Below are positions 36,036 through 47,971 of a DNA stretch of 64,000 nt, in pieces. The translations under genes were made by a program, and so were the position numbers. Within the stretch, counting starts at the first letter, position 1. Each line of letters opens with the position of its first letter. Origin of the DNA: Trachythela sp. YZ-2020 (taxonomy: Eukaryota; Cnidaria; Anthozoa; Malacalcyonacea; Clavulariidae); contig JADLSH010000076.1 in the NCBI GenBank assembly GCA_016169945.1, positions 129,001 to 193,000 on the forward strand, given 5' to 3'. The notes below the pieces were generated by a model. The model did not search any database. It was not told the origin of the DNA and saw only the letters and a list, made by a program, of their open reading frames with translations.

Positions 36036-36389
36036 TTATGTAAAGCAGATGCATACCGGCCCATGCATAGTGGTAGCATCTGCTAAATTATGACTAGTAT
36101 TTGACCCTACAACTAGAGGTACTTCTCTCCGTTCTGGTTCCATGGACGGAGGCGACGGGAGAGTTGGTTGACTTGCCTCAAACAACGCCATCACTGCCTG
36201 TGAAACCGTAGAGACAATCCTCTGCATCGCTTCGTCCGAGAGGTCTGGCGGCGTAATGTTCTGCGACGCTGGAGGTGTAGCAACCACGGCAGGCTGTCGA
36301 TCGACCCTGGCTGCACTGGTGGCAGTTGTAGACGCTGCTGTGGCCCGCCGCTGCCGCGAAGAGGCACTTGAGCTCGGCGCTGGATACAT
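36036..36389 (-). pseudogene. Gag-like fragment of the Ngaro-type element
   Basis: Ser/Ala/Thr-rich N-terminal segment followed by a short helical stretch (RIVSTVSQAVMALFEASQP), like the gag N-termini of DIRS/Ngaro elements. It runs on directly into the recombinase region at 35914 with no RT between. The junction region 35926-36045 is an inverted copy of 38131-38262. Confidence 0.55.
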
Positions 36390-37269
36390 GTACTTGGGCT
36401 AGTTGCAGGCATTCTAAAAGAAAAATGTCAGAACGCAGACAGGCAGAATTGTGTTTGGCCATAGACAGGCAAAGCTGGGCCGGGTTTTCCATACAGTGAA
36501 GCGATTCATGATATAATTCTATAGATATAAATGTATACGCAGGAACACGAAAACATGAACACACAACGCAGCCGAATAATCAGGACAGCGGAGGTAGCCG
36601 CAAAATATCATCCTTATAATAGCTGCAATATGCACAACGGGACATTAAACATGAACAAACAAACAAACAATGCAGCGGAATAATCATGGCATACAGCGAA
36701 GTTAGCCGAAATAGATCATCCATTATAGATGCTGCAAAATAATATAAAAACGGGCAATCTGAAAACAACATGCCGCACCGTCCCACAATATATTGATTTC
36801 AACTGTGGGCATCTGAAAACAATAAACTATCCCACTTAGACATGCATTTTTCCAAACACAGGATCAGCCAGTCATATATACCCTAAACATTAAATATCAG
36901 CGCGGCACGAAGCAAGTATGAGGACATACATGTACGTTAGTCTAACAAAAGACGAAACAGACTACTAGGGGAAACACGTTATATAAACGTATATATAACC
37001 AGCACGATAATCGTGAATATGCCCTGTGCAGGAAAAACCCAATATTGAAATCTCAATGTGGGCATCTGAAAACAGTCATGTCGCTCTAGCCCATAATAAT
37101 ATAACAAATATAAGCATAATATATATATCAACACCAAGTACAGAGGGGATATATACTGCATAATCAAAGAGTGTGACAAGAGACGCCCTCATAAAATTAG
37201 GGCGTTGTCAATAAAAACGCAAAATGGAACAGAAACAAACAGTACAAAACGGAGTTCACAGGTTACAAA
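36390..37269. other. AT-rich spacer inside the Ngaro-type element
   Basis: Contains short direct repeats (GGGCATCTGAAAACA at about 36805 and 37060) and no domain I recognise. Confidence 0.45.
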
Positions 37270-37860
37270 AGGTTGAGAGCTTTCAAAATAGCCCCACGGT
37301 AACTCCGATACAAACAGTACTGTCTTTGGACATTACAATGCACGCCATCGGAGGATAGCAATGCACATTCGGTTCGACAAAAATCCCGATGGTCCCAAGC
37401 AAAAATCCCATTTTCCCCCGCAAGGACCACAGAAGAATATTACCGCAAACTAGCGGCCTTGGCATTAAAGCCAAGGTCGGGTCGTTGAGCAAAAGGGATA
37501 TTGCGGTTTATAACCTGGCACACCCCAACAACTCAAACATTGTATGTGTGCCTTAAAACATGCACAAGGTCGTTGATTTTAGACCCCACAACCTCAGGGG
37601 CGTGGGTCGACAAATCGTTAGTCCCAAGCTCCAAGATTACAATATCGGGCTTATACTTATGCACCGAATACAAATTTAAGGACCTTTTCGACGGTTCGGC
37701 CACCCGTCCCTAACAAATAAATATAGCCCGATTCGGGGAGATGAAAATTAGAAGCAGCATGTGTATCAAAGTGCGCATCTAAATCATCTCGCAAACGACG
37801 GACAAAAGAATGACCAAGAATTAAAATACTTGGGACACAACCTTGACATGATAAAGAATA
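37270..37860 (-). pseudogene. SGNH/GDSL-type hydrolase of the Ngaro-type element
   Basis: Three of the family blocks are visible across two frames: ILILGHSFVRRL (block I, with Ser in the GxS position), DIVILELGTNDLS (block III, GTND) and SSDGVHCN (block V, DGVH, normally holding the Asp-His pair). A frame change lies near 37665 and in-frame stops near 37555 and 37490. SGNH hydrolases have been noted in Ngaro-type and some LINE elements; their role there is not settled. The domain ends near 37270 with LYRSYRGAILKALN. Confidence 0.75.
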
Positions 37861-38130
37861 GCAGAGAAAGATGAATACCTTATAAATTGACTTCAGCCAG
37901 AGAGTTGACCTTGCGCTACCAGGTTGAAGAGCAGAATGAACTGATGCACATACTGCTGTAGATGATATCGCCGCTCCTATCCGCTTCCTGCGCATTACAT
38001 TCATGTGACTACTAATTACGGGGGAAATACCCACGTGTCCCATTACAATAGCTCTTTATCTACAAAACTAGATGCAGGAAGCAATAAAATCTTTATTGGT
38101 ATGCCAATAATCCCTTTAATATGACTTAAT

Positions 38131-38972
38131 ATGACTGCTTTACATAACATAACAGGTGAGACCAACTTTACTAACGTCTCACAGTCAACAGAGTCAGGCT
38201 CCGCAAAATTTTGCTCAATTAGTGTGCCCATCGATGCTAATGTTAGCGCTAAAGTTTATAGATTTTGTTGCTTTACTGAGCTCAGGGGCAGGTGATACTC
38301 GGTATCACTTGTCTGTGAAGCCGGTCTCTCAAGCCGGTTTCTCGCTCCCTACTTTATCTTTAGAACCGTCACACAAGCAGAAGTCCATTCCAGATATCGA
38401 GGCATAGACGTTGGCTTTTTAAATTTTCGCTGGTAATACGGGATTTGGCCGCACAATGGGCTGATTGGCGTTTTTATGACACACAATTTCATCTCTTGTG
38501 GCAAAGCAACCCGGCCGAACTACCTTGGGGTTATACTCACTGGGAACTTTGGATCCGTGCACAAACTTTCGGTCATGCACGTTTGAGCAAACCTCAACCG
38601 GGGCGCTGAATGTTCAGAGTGTAGTTACAAACACAACTGCTTTAAATGTGGCGTAGTTCACCCGGCTATTCGTGGCCGAAAGCTCTCCTCTGGCTCAGCC
38701 TCAAGTGTCCCAAGTCCATTGGAGGTCGATCGCCTAGCTGGATCTTTCAACAGTCCACCCTTCCCTGATTTTCGCCTTTCCCCCTTGGGGCTGGTACCTA
38801 AAAAAGCCCCTGGGAATACATTATGCTCGTGTTGATGATGCCATTAAAATGATCAAACAATTAGGGCACGGCTGTTTCCAAGCAAAACAGATATAAAGGT
38901 GCATTTCGTATTATCCCAATAAGGCCAGCCGATTACGATCTTGTAGGAATATTTTGGCAAGGGAAGTATTAC
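38131..38972 (+). pseudogene. DIRS/Ngaro gag end and N-terminal half of reverse transcriptase, second copy
   Basis: 38131-38262 is an inverted copy of 35926-36045, so this is a second element in the opposite orientation. Further on, scattered over several frames, are HYARVDDAIKMIKQLGHGCF and IIPIRPADYDLVGIFWQGKY, RT fingers/palm motifs of DIRS-group elements. The frame ends at 38972 just before the conserved MPFG block, which reappears at 52053. Confidence 0.75.
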
Positions 38973-39236
38973 TTAATATCTGCGAGACCAAAACTACTTA
39001 ATATCCACGTTCGCCAACTAAGGCCAAATTATCCTCGATAACCATACTTACCAATTTGGAAGGTTAGGTGCAAGCTGTTGACCGATGTTGCCTGGGAACT
39101 AGCGGTGGTACTTGGATTAAGGAGAGATCCATGCAAATGGCATCTTGAACTGCCAACCAAGGAGATGCTGCAAGCATCACCCATCCAAGTACGACGCTCA
39201 GCGGGAACACTATGATATGAAATGACTAAACAAACA

Positions 39237-39639
39237 GAGCTATCGGAGGATACATCACGATAGTTAGCTGAAAAAACTCTAACTGCCATAAACCGTACTA
39301 TGGGAGGATACATCACCATAGGAAGCTGAAAAACTCCAAGCGCTATAAAACCGTACTATAGGAGGATACATCTCCATAGGAAGCTGAAAAACTCCAAGCA
39401 CCATAAAACCGTACTATGGGAGGATACATCACCATAGGAAGCTGAAAAACTCCAAGCGCCATAAAACTGTACTATGGGAGGATACATCACCATAGGAAGC
39501 TGAAAAACTCCAAGCGCTATAAAACCGTACTATAGGAGGATACATCTCCATAGGAAGCTGAAAAACTCCAAGCACCATAAAACCGTACTATGGGAGGATA
39601 CATCACCATAGGAAGCTGAAAAACTCCAACGCCATATAA
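39237..39639 (+). repeat. 58-bp tandem array, about seven units
   Basis: Unit built on GAGGATACATCACCATAGGA followed by AGCTGAAAAACTCCAAGCGC and CATAAAACCGTACTATGG. The first unit is the most diverged, and sub-types with TAGGAGG/CATCTCC alternate. The array is cut by element 3 and resumes for about 18 bp at 48119 (TAACCGTACTATGGGAGG). Confidence 0.9.
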
Positions 39640-39759
39640 GGGGCGGACCATTAGAAAAGTGATGGGGGGGGTGGGGAAAAAGCAAAAAAAAAATCGCGCA
39701 GGGGAAACAGAAAGAAGAAAAAAATTCGTACGCCAAGAAAGTTTGAAAAAAAAAATTCG

Positions 39760-40563
39760 TGCAGACTTTACAAAAGGGAAAGCTATAAGGTGGAATTTGC
39801 TTTGATTCTCTAGTTCTCTGCTACATTGCCAATTGAAATCCTGAAGTGGTCAGTCCGAAAAATGTTGATCAGTTAACAAAGCCCATGAAAATAAACTGAC
39901 CAACCTGAACAACTGTTATATAAAATTAAACTGTTATATTCCCCCTCGGGTAACAACAAACACAGGCCACAAAACATGCTGTTTCCTCAGTCTCAGTGAA
40001 ATATTAAGTGATAACTGTTTTATGTTTCATGTATTATATTAAATAATAAATGCTTGTATTAAAAATATAATAAAGTCATTTCTCGAAAGTTTTTATTAAC
40101 AGTATAAAGCAATAGAAAACCAAATGCATGTAACTATAAAAATGAACAAGTATATAAATAAGAACTGATTTTTAAAGACCATGTAAAGTCCGTTCTGCGC
40201 ATACTTTCTGCGCAGGCCTACATTCCAATGATGAGGACCTCACCATTGGAATGTTGATAATATTTTGTACGTTTCGAACTTTCTTGAATTGAAACTCTAG
40301 TTTGTATTCATTTTAATACAAGCATAGTGAACCAGAAAAGTGTTAAAAATTCAGTATAATATATATCTAATCATCTTTTATAAATATAGCACTGAGTTCA
40401 AAATGTAAACAAAGCGTTTGTTTACATTACCGACTTTACATGGCCTTATGCTGATATGCTAATCCTATTAAATATGTTGTCATATATATTTTATATCTAT
40501 CAATACAGTTCATCGTTCTGTTTAATAGTTGTATACAATATATATATATATAATATTATATTG
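39760..40563. other. Left subterminal non-coding part of element 3
   Basis: AT-rich, with no gene. A short inverted motif (CATTCCAATGATGAGG / CACCATTGGAATG) at 40210-40255 can form a hairpin. Confidence 0.45.
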
Positions 40564-42343
40564 CTACATCAGTAACTCATCTCCTTCTGTGATCAATTCA
40601 TGTTCATCATCAGTATAAACCCATTCTCCTTCTGAGATCAATTCATGTTCATCATCAGTAACCCATTCTCCTTCTGGGATCAATTCATGTTTATCATCAG
40701 TAACCCATTCTCCTTCTGGGATCAATGCTTGTTCATCATCAGCAACACATTCTCCTTCTGGGATCAAATCCTGTCCATCGCCAGTTGTGCTTGAAGATGC
40801 TTCTTCGTCTATACTCATTTGTAAATTTACTGACTTCTTTGCTTTCCTCCTTTCCTTTTGTTGATTCTTCCGCTTTTTTCTCTGGCAAAGTTGTTCTGCA
40901 ATACTACTACCAAACCTTGCTTTACATTTGTCAACGAGGTTCTCGTATGTATCCACAATTTCTTTCACATTTTCTGATACCAATTGTACTTGAGGAAGCA
41001 AGTCATTATAGAATTTATTTTGTTCTTCAAGCCCTAAGAAATATAGGAAAAGTTAATGTAGAAAAAGGGTAAATGATAGTGATCATCATATGTGTAACTG
41101 TTTATTAACCCAACTGTGTATAACTATATTATTAAAAACACAGAAGTATATTCATAAGTAAATTATGAATATTCATGAGTAAAAATTGTATACCTGGAAT
41201 GGAATCAGGTATAAAAATGCATGCCATCATGGACAAAACTGTTGACAAACTTAATCAAAACCAGAACAAAATTTTAATAGCTATTCATAATGATCACACA
41301 ACTTTATACTATCCATCCATCCATCCATCTTAAATTATTATTAAATACACATATTTTGTGGAAAACAGAATAACTATTTGGTAGCATTGAAATTATACTG
41401 TACATATTTGGAAGTTTTATCAACAGGTTTTGTCCATGATTGTGATTTGTGGCTACAAAGTTGAATAAAAAAACCATGGTCATCCATTCATTTGGCAAAG
41501 CAACAGGTATCAAATCTCACCTTCTTTAATTTTCTTCCCAACTTTGCTTTCTCTCAAAGTCTCATCAATTTCATTTTGGCACTTCTCCACATTTGTGTTT
41601 GCTAGTTTAAGTGCATCTTGGCATCCTTCATAAAACTTGCAAATGTGTTGATAATGTTTCATTCCTGGCCGAGTCGCTCTGCTTCAAGACCACAACTTCA
41701 GGTATCGGAGCTCCATGATTTGTATAATTCCATGAGCACTTTGGTTTTTATAATACAACGACCAGTTGTCGATAGTTGGGCTCTTGGCAATACCTAATAA
41801 AATATTAATCCGCTTTAAACGTGCCTTTCTACACCACAACTCGCATTCACGCAAAGACTTGGAGAATTTAAGACGCTCTGCTGCCATTTGCAGAACAAAG
41901 GAATTGGATAATTCTTGTGTAGGGTTGAGTGGCATCTTGTAATAGAGATTTCTGAATTGACGTTTCAGTGAGTCAGTTCTCACTACCACATTTCCAAGTC
42001 CATCCCTTGTTTGCACATAATCCTTCATTGTCTTTGGCAAGGATACAACAACGGACGAACTGGAGGTCTTAAACACTGCTTTGGGACGCACAATCTCTTC
42101 ACGACGAGCAGCTTCTGTTTTGAAATTTGCGTATAACCGAATTAGGCGCCTGAACTCAAACTTTGATAGTCCGAGTAACTCGGAATCTTCCTCTCGTATA
42201 TCTTCTAGATGAGAAATTTCGATTATTCCATTGCTTATTAACTGTTGGTGGTATTGCCCCAAAGAAGCATTCTTTAGCCAGTTGTAAAACGTGCTGTCAC
42301 TCTCACAATCGATATAATTTTCTTTTGTTTTTATGCCCGCCAT
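40564..42343 (-). pseudogene. SAM-domain coiled-coil protein of element 3
   Basis: ATG at 42343 (AATATGGCGGG). The N-terminal SAM domain (about residues 15-75: FYNWLKNASLGQYHQQLI, LLGLSKFEFRRLIRLY) is a protein-protein or RNA/DNA-binding fold. It is followed by a linker and a conserved block of unknown role (to 41684). Next comes a helical exon ending 41521 (GMKHYQHICKFYEGCQDALK), a GT-AG intron, and the last exon 41033-40564: a coiled coil, a Lys/Arg-rich segment (QRKKRKNQQKERRKAKK, a likely nuclear signal) and about five acidic 14-residue repeats (DDEHELIPEGEWVT). Frame breaks near 41720 (a 17-bp insertion) and 41675. Divergent from the transposase gene across 208 bp; probably an accessory transposition protein. 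Confidence 0.7.
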
Positions 42344-42551
42344 ATTGTAATTTCTGACTACTTGCACTTCCACTTTTAATATGAAAATTTCTATATTTTG
42401 CTGGAGTTTTTATTTTTATCATAAAAATTAAAACATAAAATATCAATATTGGATGCACATTTACTATAAATTCAGGCATGTAAAACTGAAGAACTTTCTG
42501 TGAAGTGTCAAGAAATGATAGATTTTTTATATATGTAGCACAAAATTCAAC
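42344..42551. promoter_or_regulatory. Bidirectional promoter region of element 3
   Basis: Only 208 bp separate the divergent start codons of the SAM gene and the transposase gene. The interval is AT-rich and has no ORF. A shared promoter is inferred from spacing; no defined motif is claimed. Confidence 0.5.
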
Positions 42552-45500
42552 ATGGCCGAAACTAATCTTCAACATGCGAAGAGACCATACAACGACTTAA
42601 GTTTAAGTTTGGGTTTTAAACACGCCAGAGTTTCAATGTGTAATAAAACGGCAAATAAACGGCATACTGAACTCAACAAGGCAATTGAAGAATGCAGTGC
42701 ATCCACACGAGAGACTTTGGTTGCACTTTCCAGTCTGCTAGATGAATTAGTTGTTGTTTCTTGTATGTCATTTGATCAAGCATTTGAGCAGTTTGCTGGA
42801 ATGATTCCCAATGTAGCATGCAAGCAAGATAAGAAAGAGTCTCGACGTCTTTTCAAAGATAAGATTTTGTCGAAGAATGGTATACCTGTCCTTTTCTTAG
42901 AAAATGCTGGCCACACTTTTATCATGCTTTTGGACCTGCCTTTGGACAATATTACTTGTTGTCATAGCTTGGAACTTGTTCTTGCTGCTGCATCCAAACA
43001 AGATCATTCTGGAGCTATTTTCCCAACTGAACTTGCTAGCTGCATTCCAATGGTCATGAAACTTATGTCAACGTCTAAAGATAGAGCTATTCTAGTGTTT
43101 GTTCTTTCAAGTATTTGTTCATCAACTAAACTAGCTTTAACTCTGGGGATGCAACATCAACGATCTCAAAAGATAAAGCAGAAAGTCGATGGGTTTTTAA
43201 ATGAAGTGAGCAAGAAAGAAGAAGAAACGGACGTTGAAGCACAAAGCGTTATGGAGAATATCATATCCAGGTTGCAAGTGGAACTGGAAAAGGATATCAA
43301 TGATTTGAATATGAAAAGAGCCCGCCTACATGATGAAGAAGTTGAAAGTAGAAATTTTGATATTGAAATGAAAGAAGAAAGACTCGGAAGATTACGAGGT
43401 AGGTCAAAACATGAAGCAAAAAAGAGAATTTCTCGGAGGTTATTCTACAAATGGAAGCAGAATCTAATGACGCAGAAAGGGAAGGGAAAGGGCGTTACAG
43501 GATTGACAGAGGAGCTGAGCATGCTATTTATGAAGTTCTGCAAGAACAGTTGAAGGCCCATAGACGCAGATGGGGAGACGAAGGTACAGGATATCTCGAG
43601 CACGAACAAAGAATCCAATCAAAAGAGATGCAAAGAATAGCAAACAAGTTTCTTCGCCAACATGGTAAGAAGCCTATCAAGTCTAAGGAAACTGCACGAT
43701 CATGGGGGAAGTGTAAGAACAAACGTTATCGGCAAGCAAAGCAACATCGTGGAAGGAATTTGTGGGCTCATCTTCGCGCCCAAAAGAAGCATCAAGACAG
43801 GCATTTGAATATCCATTATAACCGTGCCCATGTGAAAAATTACACAAGATTTGCATTTTCATCTTCTAGTGATGTTCACCAAAAGCGTTTGGTAATCAGG
43901 CGAGCCATTGATGACAAAGCGTACGTAAGATGTGGAAAATCCCTCAGACCACTACACACCCCAGTTCAGCTCAACACTGGACCTCATAGCCAATTCAAAC
44001 TCCCTTCTGCAGACTATCCTGATCCTGTAGGTTATGTTTCTCCAGGAGTTGTATTAATGGTGAATGACATGAAGGAGGTTGAGCACAGAGGTCATGATAA
44101 ATTTGTGCCAACAGAGGTGACAGTGTCTGTAACTTGTAAACCCAAGCACATATATCCCAGCTCAGCTACGAACTGGGCTAACGACTTAATGGCAAACAGA
44201 TATCTTTTCAGACATGAACACGAGATACCTATTGATCAAGGGTCAAAGGAGAGTGTCTTTCACAAGGCATCATGGGGAAATGCTTTACCTTATCTTCTTG
44301 GTATGAGGGATTCAATATTTCAATTTGAACTTATGACGATTGAAGAAGACTACAACAGAGTAACGGAAGGAGGAGATCATCTCACAAGAGAAAAGACTAG
44401 GGTGAAGGTTCTTCTAAAGAGATTAGAAGTCGGACTAGAGTCAACAGACCTATGGAAGCAAGAACCAGCCACAGAAAAGATAAAGGCAGATTTTCTTTTG
44501 TTAGTTGACCAATTGAAAAATATAGGTACTGTAAGTTCCAAAATTTGTCATTTTAAATCATTGATGACCTACCAAATGACTGCTTCTATAACGATTTATG
44601 ACCTTATATAACGATTTATTTATTACTGATATCATTGCGTCCATTATTTTTAGAATCAAAGCTTGATTGCAAGGTGTGGGATGAATTACATCACGATTAT
44701 GTTTCAACAAAGACGCTTTGCAAAAATCTGCGCGAAGAAATGGAGTGCATGGGCCTTCCTAGGCATAGGTAAAATATAAAAAGAGAGTTATATTATTAAA
44801 AGATAACTATTTCATTGGTAGATTGACATAATTCATTCATCTCATAATTTATAAATTTTATACTAGCTGGTTGGGTACTGGTAAAGTCCGAATTGCCAAT
44901 TTGATATATTACTTAACATTGGGCTGAGATGAATCCAATGTGAATATCTACTGTACATTAAAACCCCGTACAAACGAGCAAGTTTTCGCTGACAAGTTTC
45001 CTCGAAAACAAGTTGCTCGTCTGTACGGGGCTTAAAGGTGACTCTTTTGGCATACATGTACATGTATTTAAAAAGAGGCCTGCAGGAAGACCAGTTGAAA
45101 ATTTAACAACAAAAAATAGTTTAATACAATCTTCTTTATATTAAATTTACTGTAGGCCAATTGACATCCAAACATCTGATGCTGGCCCGGGTGTTTCTAG
45201 TCACGAGCACATGTCTCAAATACGAATGGCAGAGTATTTCATGATTAACTACTTAGATCTTCAAAGTCGATTTCATTACGCTCCAAATGACTCTTCCTCT
45301 CATGTTGCTGAGAAAGTAATGAGATCGCTCAATGAATGCCTAGGAGATGGTAGATCTATACCTGTACCTTGTACTTTGATTACTGAAGATCAAATGGCTG
45401 AAATAAGTAATGATGAAATACAGAGATTGAAGAATGAAACGGAAACGAAGAATGCCAAGAAATGTGCCGAAGAAGTGAAACACCGTTTCAATAGTAAACG

Positions 45501-47971
45501 ATGTATGGGAACAACTATACACGCTTTCAATCCTTGGTATGAAGACTATAAGAAGTTCTTCTTTGATGAGCAGTACATGATTATGTGCAAGTGCAAATTC
45601 TTCGGCTTTACTAGAGAAGTGTGCAGGGAAGGCATATTACAAATTTGTACGGACATTTTTTGACTCTCACTATTTTATTTATGACAACGGATTTGAAGGC
45701 ATCAGAAGCGGTTGTCACACACCCGATGGCAGTATGTGTCTTTTTCACTCATCGTTTGAGAATTTAGGAGCATTGTCCAATGGGTGGAGTGGGGTCCAAG
45801 TTTTTCGTATTCAACCACCAGTTCCAGAATATTCCAGTGAAGAAGCCTTTCATTATGCATTACCTGAAGATATTTCATCAGGAAATATCACAGAAAAGTT
45901 TGGTCTGAAGAAGGAGCATGTTATGAATGCCAGTACCAGAAAAGAGATGACTTCTGTCCCCGAAGCAGTTAGAAGAAATAATCGTCTCTTGTGGCCAGCC
46001 AGAATTTGAGTTAAATGATAACAACACTGGCGAAGGAGTCAGTCTGCACAGTGGTGGATAGAAATAAAACTCTTCAGAAGATGTTGGCAAAGGTGGATGA
46101 GTTTGTCGAGAAGTTTACAGGGGAAGATTTGAAAAGTGTCGCAGTGAAGGAAATAAAACGGCGTTATGGTGCCAAAGTCAAAACCCACGTTGGTAAGTCG
46201 ACAAATGCAAGTGCCAGAGCTATGGAAAAGCCAAAACTTATGATGATTTTGATTGGGAGAAACTCGTTCGAAACAACGAATTAGGAAACCTGTACGTGTC
46301 ACAAATCGATCTCTATTTGGTGGAAAATTTAAATATGTCAAAGAAGGACTGCGACAAGAAGGGTTTTACAAAAGCACTCAAGATTGAAGAGATAAAGAAA
46401 CACTTCTATTCTTCAAGACACGATGATGATGCTACTGGTAGAAAGGGAACATCACAGCAAAAGATACATGTCGCACTGTCTTCTTCAGTACCAACACCAA
46501 AGATGCATCAACTGTTGTGAAAGTCCCACCCTGGGGCGGTACAATTTTGGTACCACATCATGGACATGTGAATCTTGTTAACACATGTCCTATTGACAAC
46601 TTCTTGACAATTTTTTATGTCTTAATGAAGAAACACGGTGAACTCTACCAACTTTTGTCAAGATCGGCTGAATTGTACGCTACTGCACTCATCAGAATTT
46701 GTCAACTGTTTGATGAGGGTAAGTTTGTTGACGGCAAATGCGAGTGGCTAAAGCTCTATGCTGGTCGGTTTAACTTGACAAATGCGTTCGAACTTGATCT
46801 GTGGGGATGCGAGGAGGATCTGTTTGTGTCAAGACTTTACTCCGCTTTGGAGACAACATTTACCAGCACATGTTCCTCTCCATACTGTTCATCTGGAGTG
46901 AAGCAAGTTTGTTCTAAAGCTATAACCTTGAGGTAAATAGCTGATATTAAATACAATTCATCATGATAAATAGTTCCTTCAAAGTGTAGAAAATTGCATT
47001 TCATTAAAGGTGACAATGATTTATAACACTTTGAATAAAAATTTGTTGATATGTTTCTTTTTTAACATAGTGATCCAGGAGTTCCACCGCCTAGATTTCT
47101 CCAAGAGTCCCTATTGCAATGGATCAACACTGACCATCAGCCTACACAGTGTGGCCAAGCTATGTTGACAGTTCCTCCAGATGCTGATCATTTTCTTGAA
47201 CTTGCCTTGTTCAAGACCCGGTTACTGGTCAGTTTGTGTAAGTATTTTATGGAATTTTGATCAAGGGTTGAGCAATCATGTTTGTCGAAACTTGTTTTAT
47301 GTACAATAATACTCTGGTTTTCTTTATATTTAATAGGCAAGCTATTCAAGCTTATTGTGCATACGCTCAAGTACCAAGAGGGCATTTCTGAGAGGGACCC
47401 CACCATTTATTTTGTTGTCGCTGGATGTCTTTGCTCGTCAGGGTACCCTGACTGACGTTACTCATCTTCCAAAGGGAATGGAATTTGTCACAGGTGAAAG
47501 GTATGTCCCAGACATTTCCATATATATATATATATATACATAGCAAACGTACGTGTATAAATACGGTAGTCATTTTGTGTATAGATGTACCAAGCTGCAC
47601 TGACGAGGCGTTGAACGCCTAAACATGCATATCTGTAGATTGTACTATATATATATATATATATTATTACATGATAAATTTCCTATAGATCAAGCGTCAT
47701 TTAAAATACCAATTACTTTTCATATAAAAACTCAGCTAATACTTATACTTTATTTTGGTAAAACAGCTATCGTCTATCTGGTTTAACATTTTGGAATGGA
47801 AGTCACTACAGAGGAGCTGTAACTGTATGTGGAGAATGGTACTATTACGATGGACTTTGGGAAAAATATGCAAGAGGTCAAGGTCTTCAAAAGTGCACCA
47901 GTGGCGAGCCTATCACACCAAAGGGATTTCTGCTGTCACATTGCGTTTACGTTCTGGAGAAGCTGTTATAA
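42552..47971 (+). pseudogene. DDE transposase - SAP-like - USP-like (C19) protease of element 3
   Basis: ATG at 42552. The N-terminal part (to about 43400, coiled coil near 43200-43390) joins the next block by a likely short intron (GTAGGT donor near 43400, AG at 43471). The core holds VIRRAIDDKAYVRCG (first D), then, across introns 44524-44655 and 44769-45153, QTSDAGPGVSSHE (second D) and SSSHVAEKVMRSLNE (candidate E). A frame break near 45620 and others near 46007 and 46280 follow. Next is a SAP-like helical region (YDDFDWEKLVRNNELGNLYV) and then a ubiquitin-protease-like domain: the Cys box VNLVNTCPIDNFLTIFYVL, and after introns 46933-47069, 47237-47336 and one ending near 47766, the His box FWNGSHYRGAVTVCGEWYYY with DG after it. 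Stop at 47969; AATAAA at 47979. C19 proteases cleave ubiquitin from proteins. Confidence 0.75.
44962..45031. mobile_element. 70-bp hairpin mini-element with TTAA flanks
   Basis: AACCCCGTACAAACGAGCAA and its inverted partner CTCGTCTGTACGGGGC form a hairpin with a short loop, flanked by TTAA at 44958-44961 and 45032-45035. TTAA sites are used by piggyBac- and Kolobok-type transposases. It lies in an intron of the element 3 transposase. Confidence 0.65.

Larger units (their letters stand above)
34079..38117 (-). mobile_element. Ngaro/DIRS-type retroelement with split direct repeats, RT deleted
   Basis: On the minus strand the order is A1 (38117-37879), ORFs, B1 (34842-34593), A2 (34593-34355), B2 (34279-34079). 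A copies share ACTTCAGCCAGAGAGTTGAC; B copies share CACTAGGTCTGCAAGATATC, with B1 holding about 60 bp absent from B2. This A1-ORFs-B1-A2-B2 plan is the known Ngaro arrangement, used for tyrosine-recombinase integration via a circular form. ORFs: SGNH hydrolase, gag-like fragment, tyrosine recombinase. The RT/RNase H segment is missing between gag (36036) and recombinase (35914). All ORFs are damaged. Confidence 0.8.

Noticed and set aside
38973..39236. Possible death-domain-like fragment (DVAWELAVVLGLRRDP)
   Set aside because: Too short, no start or splice context, and surrounded by repeat debris.
39237..39639. Regular 58-bp repeats resembling a CRISPR array
   Set aside because: Units are head-to-tail with no unique spacers, there are no cas genes, and the genome is animal. 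It is a tandem satellite.
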